64,000 bases of DNA from Gp6-AA40 sp035571515 (GTDB lineage Bacteria; Acidobacteriota; Vicinamibacteria; Vicinamibacterales; UBA2999): contig DATNCQ010000214.1 in NCBI GenBank assembly GCA_035571515.1, positions 124,001 through 188,000 on the forward strand. Direction: 5' to 3'. Every line of letters starts with the position of its first letter. Within the stretch, counting starts at the first letter, position 1. Made by a program: the position numbers and the translations under genes. The notes under the pieces were generated by a model that was not told the DNA's origin, searched no databases, and saw only the letters and a list, made by a program, of their open reading frames with translations. This document shows positions 57,785-64,000 of the stretch, in pieces.

Positions 57785-58804
57785 GTGTCCGGCGCAGGCA
57801 AGGCCATTGTCACCGCCGTTTTCCTGACGTGGCTGGCCGCAGGCATCGGCCGCGCGGCCGCGAGCTTTCCGCCGCCCGAGTGGGCGTACCCGCAGACTCC
57901 CCGTCCTTTCACGCCCGACGCCGACGACGGCAAACCGAAGCGCCTGGCCGGCAGCACCCGCGCCTACACCTATCAGCAGATTGAGGACTCGTTCGCGCCG
58001 GCGGATTGGTACCCCGGCGAGCATCCGCTCATGCCGGAATTCCCGGTGGCGAAGGGACGGAAGCCCGACGTGCGCGCCTGCTCGTGGTGTCATCTTCCGA
58101 ACGGGCTCGGGCATCCGCAGTCCGGCAGCCTGGCCGGGCTCTCGGCCGACTACCTGACGCAGCAGCTGGCCGACTTCAAGAGCGGGGCGCGGCACGCGTC
58201 GGTCGGCAACTCGATCATGGCGATCATCTCGAGGGCGCTCACCCCCGACGAGGCGAAGGCCGCCATCACCTATTTCTCCCGGCTGCCGCGAACGCCGTGG
58301 ATCACCGTCGTCGAGGCCGACATGGTGCCGAAGACGCGCGTCATCGAAGGAAATCTCCGGGTGCCGCTCGAACCGCAGGAGCTGGAGCCGCTCGGACAGC
58401 GGATCGTCGAGGTGCCAAAGTTTCCCGTACGTACCCGCGCCTACGACGCGCACGCGCCGTTTGTCGCCTACGTGCCGACGGGCAGCCTCCGGCGCGGCCG
58501 CGCGCTCGTCGCCAATGGCGGCGCGGTGATGCGCGGCAAGACCGTCGTCGTGCCGGGCAAGACGACAGCGTGTACCGACTGCCACGGGCCGAACCTGCAG
58601 GGGATGGCGCACGCGCCCGACACCGACATCGCGGTCCCCGCGCTCTCGGGGCGCTCGCCCACCTACATCGTGCGGCAGCTGTACGACATCCAGAGCGGCG
58701 CCCGCTCGGGCCGGACGACGGAGCTGATGAAGCCGATCGCGGCGCAGCTCACGCTGCAGGAGATGATCGACATCGCCGCCTATATCGGCTCGAAGACGCC
58801 GTAA
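57785..58804 (+). CDS. Di-heme c-type cytochrome, exported
   Basis: A 339-residue protein starting at GTG 57785 with a signal peptide. Two heme sites, CSWCH (about residue 100) and CTDCH (about 262), each followed by a cytochrome-c fold with the pattern GLSADYLTQQLADFKSG and GRSPTYIVRQLYDIQSG. The two halves look like a duplicated class I cytochrome. Electron carrier or dehydrogenase partner in the periplasm. Its stop overlaps the next start (TAATG). Confidence 0.85.
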   Translation: MSGAGKAIVTAVFLTWLAAGIGRAAASFPPPEWAYPQTPRPFTPDADDGKPKRLAGSTRAYTYQQIEDSFAPADWYPGEHPLMPEFPVAKGRKPDVRACSWCHLPNGLGHPQSGSLAGLSADYLTQQLADFKSGARHASVGNSIMAIISRALTPDEAKAAITYFSRLPRTPWITVVEADMVPKTRVIEGNLRVPLEPQELEPLGQRIVEVPKFPVRTRAYDAHAPFVAYVPTGSLRRGRALVANGGAVMRGKTVVVPGKTTACTDCHGPNLQGMAHAPDTDIAVPALSGRSPTYIVRQLYDIQSGARSGRTTELMKPIAAQLTLQEMIDIAAYIGSKTP

Positions 58805-59187
58805 TGGAGCACACGATGGCACATCTCGCAGCGGATCTTGCGGTCACCCTCGAAGCCGATCGGCCGGGCATGCTGTCGAAGGCGATCACCTGCGTCGGCG
58901 CCGCCGGCATCAACATCGACGGCTACTCGGAGATGAACGGCGTCGTGCACGTGCTCACGCACGACCTGCAGGCGACGCGGCAATGCCTCAACGAGGCGGG
59001 CTTCAGGATCATCCAGGAGCAGCAGGTGGCGCTCGTGCCGGTGGCCGACGAGCCGGGTGCGGCAGCGCGCGTGTTCCAGAAGATCGCCGAAGCGCACATC
59101 AACGTGCGCTACAGCTACCTGGCGACTCGCAATCGACTCGTGATTGCGTCGGACAACCCGCAGGCGGTGATCGACACGGTGGGCTAG
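58804..59187 (+). CDS. Tandem ACT-domain protein
   Basis: A 127-residue cytoplasmic protein with two ACT domains: LAVTLEADRPGMLSKAITCV / AGINIDGYSEMNGVVHVLTH and a second half with VPVADEPGAAARVFQKIAEA. ACT pairs bind amino acids. It overlaps the cytochrome stop by two bases, so translation is coupled to an exported protein gene, which is unusual. An internal ATG at 58816 is an alternative start. Confidence 0.82.
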   Translation: MEHTMAHLAADLAVTLEADRPGMLSKAITCVGAAGINIDGYSEMNGVVHVLTHDLQATRQCLNEAGFRIIQEQQVALVPVADEPGAAARVFQKIAEAHINVRYSYLATRNRLVIASDNPQAVIDTVG

Positions 59188-59197
59188 AGAAAACGCC

Positions 59198-59278
59198 CAA
59201 GTCCCGACTCCCAACTTCCAAGCAGCACGTTGTCGCGGCGAGGGTGTGCCTTGGGAGTCGGGCGTTGGCAGTTGGGAG
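59198..59278. repeat. Heptad array filling a convergent gap
   Basis: Units CCAAGTC, CCGACTC, CCAACTT, CCAAGCA ... GGGAGTC, GGGCGTT, GGCAGTT run to the next stop codon. CCCGACTCCCAA (59202-59213) pairs perfectly with TTGGGAGTCGGG (59251-59262). Confidence 0.78.
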
Positions 59279-60205
59279 TTATTTCGGCAGCGCCGCCGCG
59301 CCCGGGTAGTACTTCCGGGTGGCGATGACGTTCGGCAGGTCCTCCTGGATCCCTTCCCAGCACGCGTTCTCCCAGATTTCGAGCGGCCGTTCCATGTTCC
59401 GCCGCCAGCCCGACACCATCGTCCAGGGACGCGTGTAGACGTTCGGGTCTTCGATGGTCGCCTGGTAGTGCAGCACGTTATTGTCGATCATCGTGAAGCG
59501 CTCGACGACGTGCACGCTCTCGCTGAAGAAGTTGCCGACGGCGTCGAGCCAGATCCGGTCGCGCTGGTTCGTCACGTCGATGACGAGCGTGTTGCCCTCC
59601 CACCGGCCGCGCGAGTCGCCCGCATAGAGGCGGATGGCAGGTCCCACGTGCGGGCGGCCGTCGGTCGGGATCACGCGATACGAGTGCGCGAAGTCGTTGA
59701 TCATGAAAAGGGAGCCGGGCGTCTGGACGACGCGGAACGTGCCGGGCCCGTACGCCTGCTTCGGCGAACCCATCGGCATGCACAGCGCCAACGGGTTTAC
59801 GTAGGTGGAGAACATCTCGTCACGCCTGGCGGCGGCCCAGGGCTGATACGGAATCTTGCCGTCCGCCGGATCGATGATCGAGGTCCTGCCACCCGAGGTG
59901 TCCATCGTCTCGGGGTGCTCCTCGATGTTCTCCATGTTGCGAACGACGATGCGGTTCCAGAAGCCGGTGAAGTCGGGCTTGCCGTCGGCGGTCCGCGGCG
60001 GGGTGAACGTCTTCATCTTCTCGAGCGCGCACCGATGGAAGGCGGCCGGCTCCTCCGAGCAGCCGGCGGACTGCCCGTACGGGCGCATCTGCGTCGGGCC
60101 GGATCCAGGCAGCGGCGACGCAAACGGCGCGCGCTGGCCGGCCGCGGACGGCTGGAAGACGACGACAAGTGCGAGCGCGAAGGCGGCAGCTGTCAGCGAG
60201 CGCAT
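59279..60205 (-). CDS. Exported protein of unknown function
   Basis: A 308-residue protein with a signal peptide (to about SAAGQ). The mature part contains KPDFTGFWNRIVVRN, FRVVQTPGSLFMINDFAHSY, the conserved-looking GDSRGRWEGNTLVIDVTNQ and VVERFTMIDNNVLHY. Proteins with the same string of motifs (RWEGDTLVV, ERY-T) are common in Acidobacteria as uncharacterised exported proteins near receptors and propellers. Function unknown. Divergent from the receptor at 60363. Confidence 0.75.
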   Translation of the reverse strand: MRSLTAAAFALALVVVFQPSAAGQRAPFASPLPGSGPTQMRPYGQSAGCSEEPAAFHRCALEKMKTFTPPRTADGKPDFTGFWNRIVVRNMENIEEHPETMDTSGGRTSIIDPADGKIPYQPWAAARRDEMFSTYVNPLALCMPMGSPKQAYGPGTFRVVQTPGSLFMINDFAHSYRVIPTDGRPHVGPAIRLYAGDSRGRWEGNTLVIDVTNQRDRIWLDAVGNFFSESVHVVERFTMIDNNVLHYQATIEDPNVYTRPWTMVSGWRRNMERPLEIWENACWEGIQEDLPNVIATRKYYPGAAALPK

Positions 60206-60249
60206 AGATGGCGTGGACTATACTCCCCGTCCCCGGATTTGTTAACCGC

Positions 60250-60277
60250 CTGACGATCAGCCGTCCTGGCGTATCAT
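60250..60277 (+). promoter_or_regulatory. Predicted sigma70 promoter of the receptor gene
   Basis: CTGACG (60250-60255) and TATCAT (60272-60277) are separated by 16 bases, about 85 bases before the ATG at 60363. Moderate match only. Confidence 0.4.
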
Positions 60278-60362
60278 TTCCGCCTTCCGCCCTCGCGCGT
60301 CGCGCGTCGGCGGGACACGTCGCCGGAACCCGCTCACTGTTCATTCCAACGAGGGAACCGAT

Positions 60363-63359
60363 ATGCGCGTAGCCGCAACGCTGACCCGCCTGGCCTGCTT
60401 GATCCTCCTCATCTCGTCCATACCCGCGACGGTCTTCGCGCAGGCCAGCATCGCGGGCGTCGTCAAGGACACTTCCGGCGCGGTCCTTCCGGGCGTCACC
60501 GTCGAAGCCGCGAGTCCGGCGCTGCTCGAAAAAGTCCGGACCTCCGTCAGCGACGGCACGGGCCAGTTTCAGGTCGTCAATCTCGTGCCCGGCACCTACA
60601 CGGTGACCTTCACGCTGCCCGGCTTCAACACGGTCAAGCGCGAAGGCGTCGTGCTCGCCGGAACGTTTACGGCCAAGGTGGACGCCGAGATGCGCGTCGG
60701 CGCGCTCGAGGAAACGATCACCGTCACCGGCGAGACGCCCATCGTCGACGTGCAGAACACGAAGCGGCAGCGCGTCATCGACCGGCAGATCATCGACAAC
60801 ATCCCGACGAGCCGCACGGCCTACGACCTGGCGTCGCTGATTCCCGGCGTGTCGCGCGGCGGGCTGACGAACCAGGACGTCGGCGGCTCCTCGTCGTCCG
60901 GCAACCCGATCGGCAGCGTCGGCGTGCACGGCAGCCGGACGGGCGATCAGATCATGCTGCGCAACGGCGTCGAGACCGTCGGCCAGGCGTCGACCGGGTT
61001 CTCGACGCCCGTCAACATCAACCCCGTCGCCACGCAGGAGGTGAACGTGGACACCTCCTCCGCCGGCGCGGAGTACACGACGGGCGGCGTCCGCATCAAC
61101 GTCATCCCGCGTGAAGGCGGCAACACGTTCACCGGTGCGCTGTTCGCCAGCTACGCCAGCCCGTCGTGGCAGGCCAGCAACGTCACGCCCGCGCTGCAGG
61201 CACGCGGCCTGCGCGAAGGCGATCGGCTGAAGAACAACGTCGACTTCAATCCCGGCTTCGGCGGACCGCTGAAGAAGGACAAGCTCTGGTTCTTCCTCTC
61301 GGCGCGCTATAAGAGCTCCGGCAACTACGTCGCCGGCATGTATTACGACAGGAACTTCAACAACCCGAACGTGTGGGCGTTCGAGCCCGACACGAGCCGC
61401 CGCGCGTTCAATCCCTCCGTGTGGAAGGGCGGGCAGCTGCGCCTGGCGTGGCAGGCCTCTGCGAAGAACAAGATCGGCATCAGCTGGAACGACGACGTGA
61501 TCGACTACACGCCGTCGGCGGTGAGCCTGACGACCGCGCCGGAGGCGGCGCAGACCCGTCAATATCCGCTGCAGCGGCAGACGCAGATCGACTGGGCCTC
61601 GCCGGTGAACAACCACCTGCTGCTCGAAGCGGGCGTGAATCGCTACCGCGCGGCGAGCAACGTCGGACACATGGCCGGCCTGAGCGCTTCGATGATTCCC
61701 GCCGTCGAGCAGGCCACGGGCCTCGCCTTCCGCGCCATCGACGCGACGCGGCTCGCGCCGACCTACAGCGTGCACGCGCGGTTCAGCGCGTCGTACATCA
61801 CGGGCGCGCACGCGGTGAAGGTCGGCTTCAACCACACCAACGGGTGGAACAAGTTCACCAGCGAGAGCCTCAACCCCATCAGCTATCGCCTGCTGAACGC
61901 GGTTCCCAACCAGTTGAGCGAGCGCGCGTTTCCAATCGTGTCGGAAACCGACATGGAGCACAATCTCGGCGTCTACGCGCAGGACAAGTGGTCCATCCAT
62001 CGGCTCACCGCCGCCTACGGCCTGCGCTACAGCTACGTGTCGGACGGCTGGCCCGAACAGCGCCTCGGTCCCGCGCCGCTGACGCCGAATCGCACCCTCA
62101 CGTTCCCCGCGCAACACGGGTTCCTGACGTGGCACGACCTGACGCCGAATCTCGGCGCGGTCTACGACCTCTTCGGCACCGGCAAGACGGCCGTGAAGGT
62201 GAGCCTGAACAAGTACCTGGAGAATGCGTCGGCCGGCGGCCCGATCTTCACCGATCCGAATCCGGTCAACACGCTCGTCACCAGCACGACGCGATCGTGG
62301 AGCGACGCGAACCGCGACTACGTGCCGCAGTGCAATCTGTTGAACCCGGCCGCGAACGGCGAATGCGGCGCGATGGCCAACGCCAGCTTCGGCCAGCCCG
62401 TGGCGGGATCGACCTACGACCCGGATTTGATGCACGGCTTCGGCAAGCGCGGCTTCAACTGGGAGTTCTCCACCGGCATCCAGCACGAACTGCTGCCGCG
62501 CACGTCGGTCGATGTCAGCTACTTCCGCCGCACCTACGGCAACTTCCGCATCAACGACAACCGCGTGCTCTCGGCGTCGGACTTCGACACGTTCGATTTC
62601 ACCGCCCCGTCGGATCCAGGCCTGCCCGGCAGCGGCGGCTACGACGTGCACGGGATGTACAACCTCAATCCCGCGAAGTTCGGCCTGCCGTCGGATACCC
62701 TCGTCACGCTGGCGAGCAAGTACGGCAAGCAGTTCGAGCACTGGCACGGCGTGGACGTCAACATCACGGCGCGCTACATCAAGGGGCTGCTCGTCCAGGG
62801 CGGCACGAGCACGGGTCGTACCGTCACCGATAACTGCGATGTGCTGGCCAAGGTGCCCGAGCCGCTGGAAACCCGGTCGGCGAACTCGGGCCTGGTCACG
62901 GTCGCCAACGTCGTGCCGCTCGACTACTGCCACGTGGCCACCAACTGGCTGACGCAGGTGAAGTTCCTCGGCTCGTACACGGTGCCGCGCCTGGACGTGC
63001 TCGTCAGCGGCACGGTGCAGAGTCTTCCCGGCCCTGAAATCCAGGCGAACTACGCGCTGCCGACCGCCGTGGCGGCGCGCACGCTCGGCCGTCCGCTCTC
63101 GGGCGGCGCGGCGAACGTCACCGTCGGTCTCGTGCGGCCCGGGACGGTGTTCGGCGATCGCGTCAACCAGGTGGATCTGCGCATCGGGAAACTGCTGCAC
63201 CTCGCCCGCATGCGCGAGACCGTCAGCCTGGACTTTTACAATGCGCTGAACGTCAGCTCGACCCTCGCGCAGAACAACACGTTCGGCACCTCGTGGCTGC
63301 GGCCGACGCAGATCATGCCGCCGCGTTTTGCGAAAGTGAGTCTGCAGCTGGACTTCTAG
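60363..63359 (+). CDS. Oar-like TonB-dependent receptor
   Basis: A 998-residue outer-membrane receptor: signal (to about VFAQA), carboxypeptidase-regulatory-like domain (SIAGVVKDTSGAVLPGVTV), plug region with RQIIDNIPTSRTAYDLASLIPGV split across residues 135-160, and a long beta-barrel ending in LQLDF. Same layout as the receptor at 176-3184. Its C-terminal 140 residues are clearly related to the partial receptor that follows tail to tail (LPGPExQANY, RxNQxDLRxG, LDxYNALNV). Substrate unknown. Confidence 0.92.
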   Translation: MRVAATLTRLACLILLISSIPATVFAQASIAGVVKDTSGAVLPGVTVEAASPALLEKVRTSVSDGTGQFQVVNLVPGTYTVTFTLPGFNTVKREGVVLAGTFTAKVDAEMRVGALEETITVTGETPIVDVQNTKRQRVIDRQIIDNIPTSRTAYDLASLIPGVSRGGLTNQDVGGSSSSGNPIGSVGVHGSRTGDQIMLRNGVETVGQASTGFSTPVNINPVATQEVNVDTSSAGAEYTTGGVRINVIPREGGNTFTGALFASYASPSWQASNVTPALQARGLREGDRLKNNVDFNPGFGGPLKKDKLWFFLSARYKSSGNYVAGMYYDRNFNNPNVWAFEPDTSRRAFNPSVWKGGQLRLAWQASAKNKIGISWNDDVIDYTPSAVSLTTAPEAAQTRQYPLQRQTQIDWASPVNNHLLLEAGVNRYRAASNVGHMAGLSASMIPAVEQATGLAFRAIDATRLAPTYSVHARFSASYITGAHAVKVGFNHTNGWNKFTSESLNPISYRLLNAVPNQLSERAFPIVSETDMEHNLGVYAQDKWSIHRLTAAYGLRYSYVSDGWPEQRLGPAPLTPNRTLTFPAQHGFLTWHDLTPNLGAVYDLFGTGKTAVKVSLNKYLENASAGGPIFTDPNPVNTLVTSTTRSWSDANRDYVPQCNLLNPAANGECGAMANASFGQPVAGSTYDPDLMHGFGKRGFNWEFSTGIQHELLPRTSVDVSYFRRTYGNFRINDNRVLSASDFDTFDFTAPSDPGLPGSGGYDVHGMYNLNPAKFGLPSDTLVTLASKYGKQFEHWHGVDVNITARYIKGLLVQGGTSTGRTVTDNCDVLAKVPEPLETRSANSGLVTVANVVPLDYCHVATNWLTQVKFLGSYTVPRLDVLVSGTVQSLPGPEIQANYALPTAVAARTLGRPLSGGAANVTVGLVRPGTVFGDRVNQVDLRIGKLLHLARMRETVSLDFYNALNVSSTLAQNNTFGTSWLRPTQIMPPRFAKVSLQLDF

Positions 63360-63394
63360 GCAGCTGGCAGCGGGCAGCGGGCAGTGGGCAGTGA
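63360..63394. repeat. Heptad array (GCAGCGG units)
   Basis: Five units GCAGCTG, GCAGCGG, GCAGCGG, GCAGTGG, GCAGTGA directly follow the receptor stop codon. They are continued by the hairpin at 63402. Confidence 0.7.
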
Positions 63395-63401
63395 GACGTA
63401 G

Positions 63402-63423
63402 GGGCCGACCTTCAGGTCGGCCC
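63402..63423. repeat. REP-like hairpin
   Basis: GGGCCGACCT-TC-AGGTCGGCCC, perfect 10-bp arms. On the minus strand it is followed by CCTACG like the other members. It lies between the two convergent receptor genes; 63424-63509 holds nothing else recognisable. Confidence 0.7.
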
Positions 63424-63509
63424 TTCCCCTGCAGTTGAAACTTTCGTGTTCTTCGTGTCGGCGGCCGCAGGCCGCCTTCGTGGTTTTCCGTCCGGCGTTG
63501 CTGTTCCCG

Positions 63510-64000
63510 TCAGAAATCGAACTGCACGCCGAGCTTCGCGAAACGCGCGAGGATGATCGACTGCGGACGCTGCCAGGTGGCGTAGGCGTTGCTCGTCGTC
63601 AGCACGGTGTCCACGTTCAGCGCGTTGTAGAGATCGAGGTTCACCGTCGCTCGCGCACGTCCGAGCGACACCGCCCTGCCGAACCGCAGATCGAGCTGGT
63701 TCAGCCGCGGCCCGTACATCGTCCCCGGCTTCACGAGGTTGACGGTCACGGTGGCGTTGGCGCCGGCCGCGAGGCTGCGGCCGAGCGCCGGCACGACCTG
63801 CGCGTTGCTCGCCGTGTAGTTCGCCTGCAGTTCCGGGCCCGGCAGGTTCTGGAGCACGGCGCTGACCTGCAGCGCCACCTTCGGGATCGTGTACGACCCG
63901 AGCAGCTTGAACTGCGTCAGCGGCTGCTCGCTGTGGCAATAGGGATTGGTCGGCCCGGCGTACGGCCCGAGCACGTCGGTGATCGTCCACTCCGGCAGCT
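63510..64000 (-). CDS. Oar-like TonB-dependent receptor, 3' part only
   Basis: The C-terminal part (about 163 residues) of a second receptor whose 5' end lies beyond the window. FKLLGSYTIPKVALQVSAVL, NLPGPELQANYTASN, GRAVSLGRARATVNLDLYNA and the final LGVQFDF match the barrel end of the 60363-63359 receptor. Complete at the C-terminus, truncated by the window edge. Confidence 0.85.
   Translation of the reverse strand, partial: LPEWTITDVLGPYAGPTNPYCHSEQPLTQFKLLGSYTIPKVALQVSAVLQNLPGPELQANYTASNAQVVPALGRSLAAGANATVTVNLVKPGTMYGPRLNQLDLRFGRAVSLGRARATVNLDLYNALNVDTVLTTSNAYATWQRPQSIILARFAKLGVQFDF

Noticed and set aside
1..64000. Many long open frames on the strand opposite to strong genes
   Set aside because: In this GC-rich sequence antisense frames stay open by chance. 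They have Arg/Pro/Ala-rich, motif-free translations and overlap genes with clear domains, so they were left out.
1..64000. tRNA, rRNA, CRISPR arrays, integrase, transposase or phage genes
   Set aside because: Looked for T-loop-like GGTTCGAATCC strings, spaced direct repeats and recombinase motifs; none seen.

Overview
The window looks like a stretch of an Acidobacteriota chromosome, most likely a Vicinamibacteria-type soil bacterium. This is inferred from gene content and not from a marker gene: Oar-like TonB-dependent receptors with an N-terminal carboxypeptidase-regulatory domain at both ends, a membrane-anchored quinoprotein dehydrogenase, many secreted beta-propeller proteins, PEGA and DUF4159 proteins, and uniformly high GC. 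I see no rRNA, tRNA, CRISPR array, transposase, integrase or phage gene.

Layout. 0-12 kb: an Oar-like receptor (-), then secreted hydrolases (DUF6351-like, MBL-fold, amidohydrolase), a PQQ dehydrogenase and small cytoplasmic proteins. 12-26 kb: one long minus-strand chemosensory operon reading cheY, cheA, cheW, soluble MCP, PAS-HEAT protein, cheR, cheB, response regulator, cheC, hybrid kinase, and possibly an ABC-F ATPase. Its genes are joined by 4-10 nt overlaps or very short gaps. There are no flagellar genes, so a non-motility output is possible. 26-39 kb: SUI1-type factor, glutathione peroxidase, secreted propellers, metallophosphoesterase and lipid kinase, a papain/lipase-like fusion, a Lon-N-like protein, a TonB-like protein with a PEGA pseudokinase, a substrate-binding protein and a flavin reductase. 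39-51 kb: a stress island with a triple-PAS kinase, a universal stress protein, two sigma54 activators in tandem, CBS, MgtC, Hsp20, a dihydroorotate-dehydrogenase-like protein, DUF2383, OsmC and small membrane proteins. 51-64 kb: secreted enzymes, DUF4159, a heme/propeller protein, a di-heme cytochrome coupled to an ACT protein, and two Oar-like receptors tail to tail.

The most interesting signal is in the stress island. Seven transcription units (usp, CBS, small winged-helix-like protein, hsp20, the DUF2383/DHODH-like operon, osmC, small membrane operon) each carry a -24/-12 element of the form GGnAC-N5-(T)TGC. Each also carries a GAAA..TTC-type palindrome about 85-117 bp upstream of the inferred start, with spacings close to multiples of one helical turn. 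One palindrome lies near the middle between two divergent units, and another lies at the start of the second activator gene. This reads as an undescribed local sigma54 regulon probably run by the two NtrC-family regulators, with the triple-PAS kinase as a candidate sensor.

Two families of non-coding sequence also stand out. Low-complexity arrays with a strict 7-nt period fill every convergent intergenic gap longer than about 30 bp. A second family consists of hairpins with a CCWGAAGG-like core and a CTACG tail. All calls come from reading the sequence; no database search was run.
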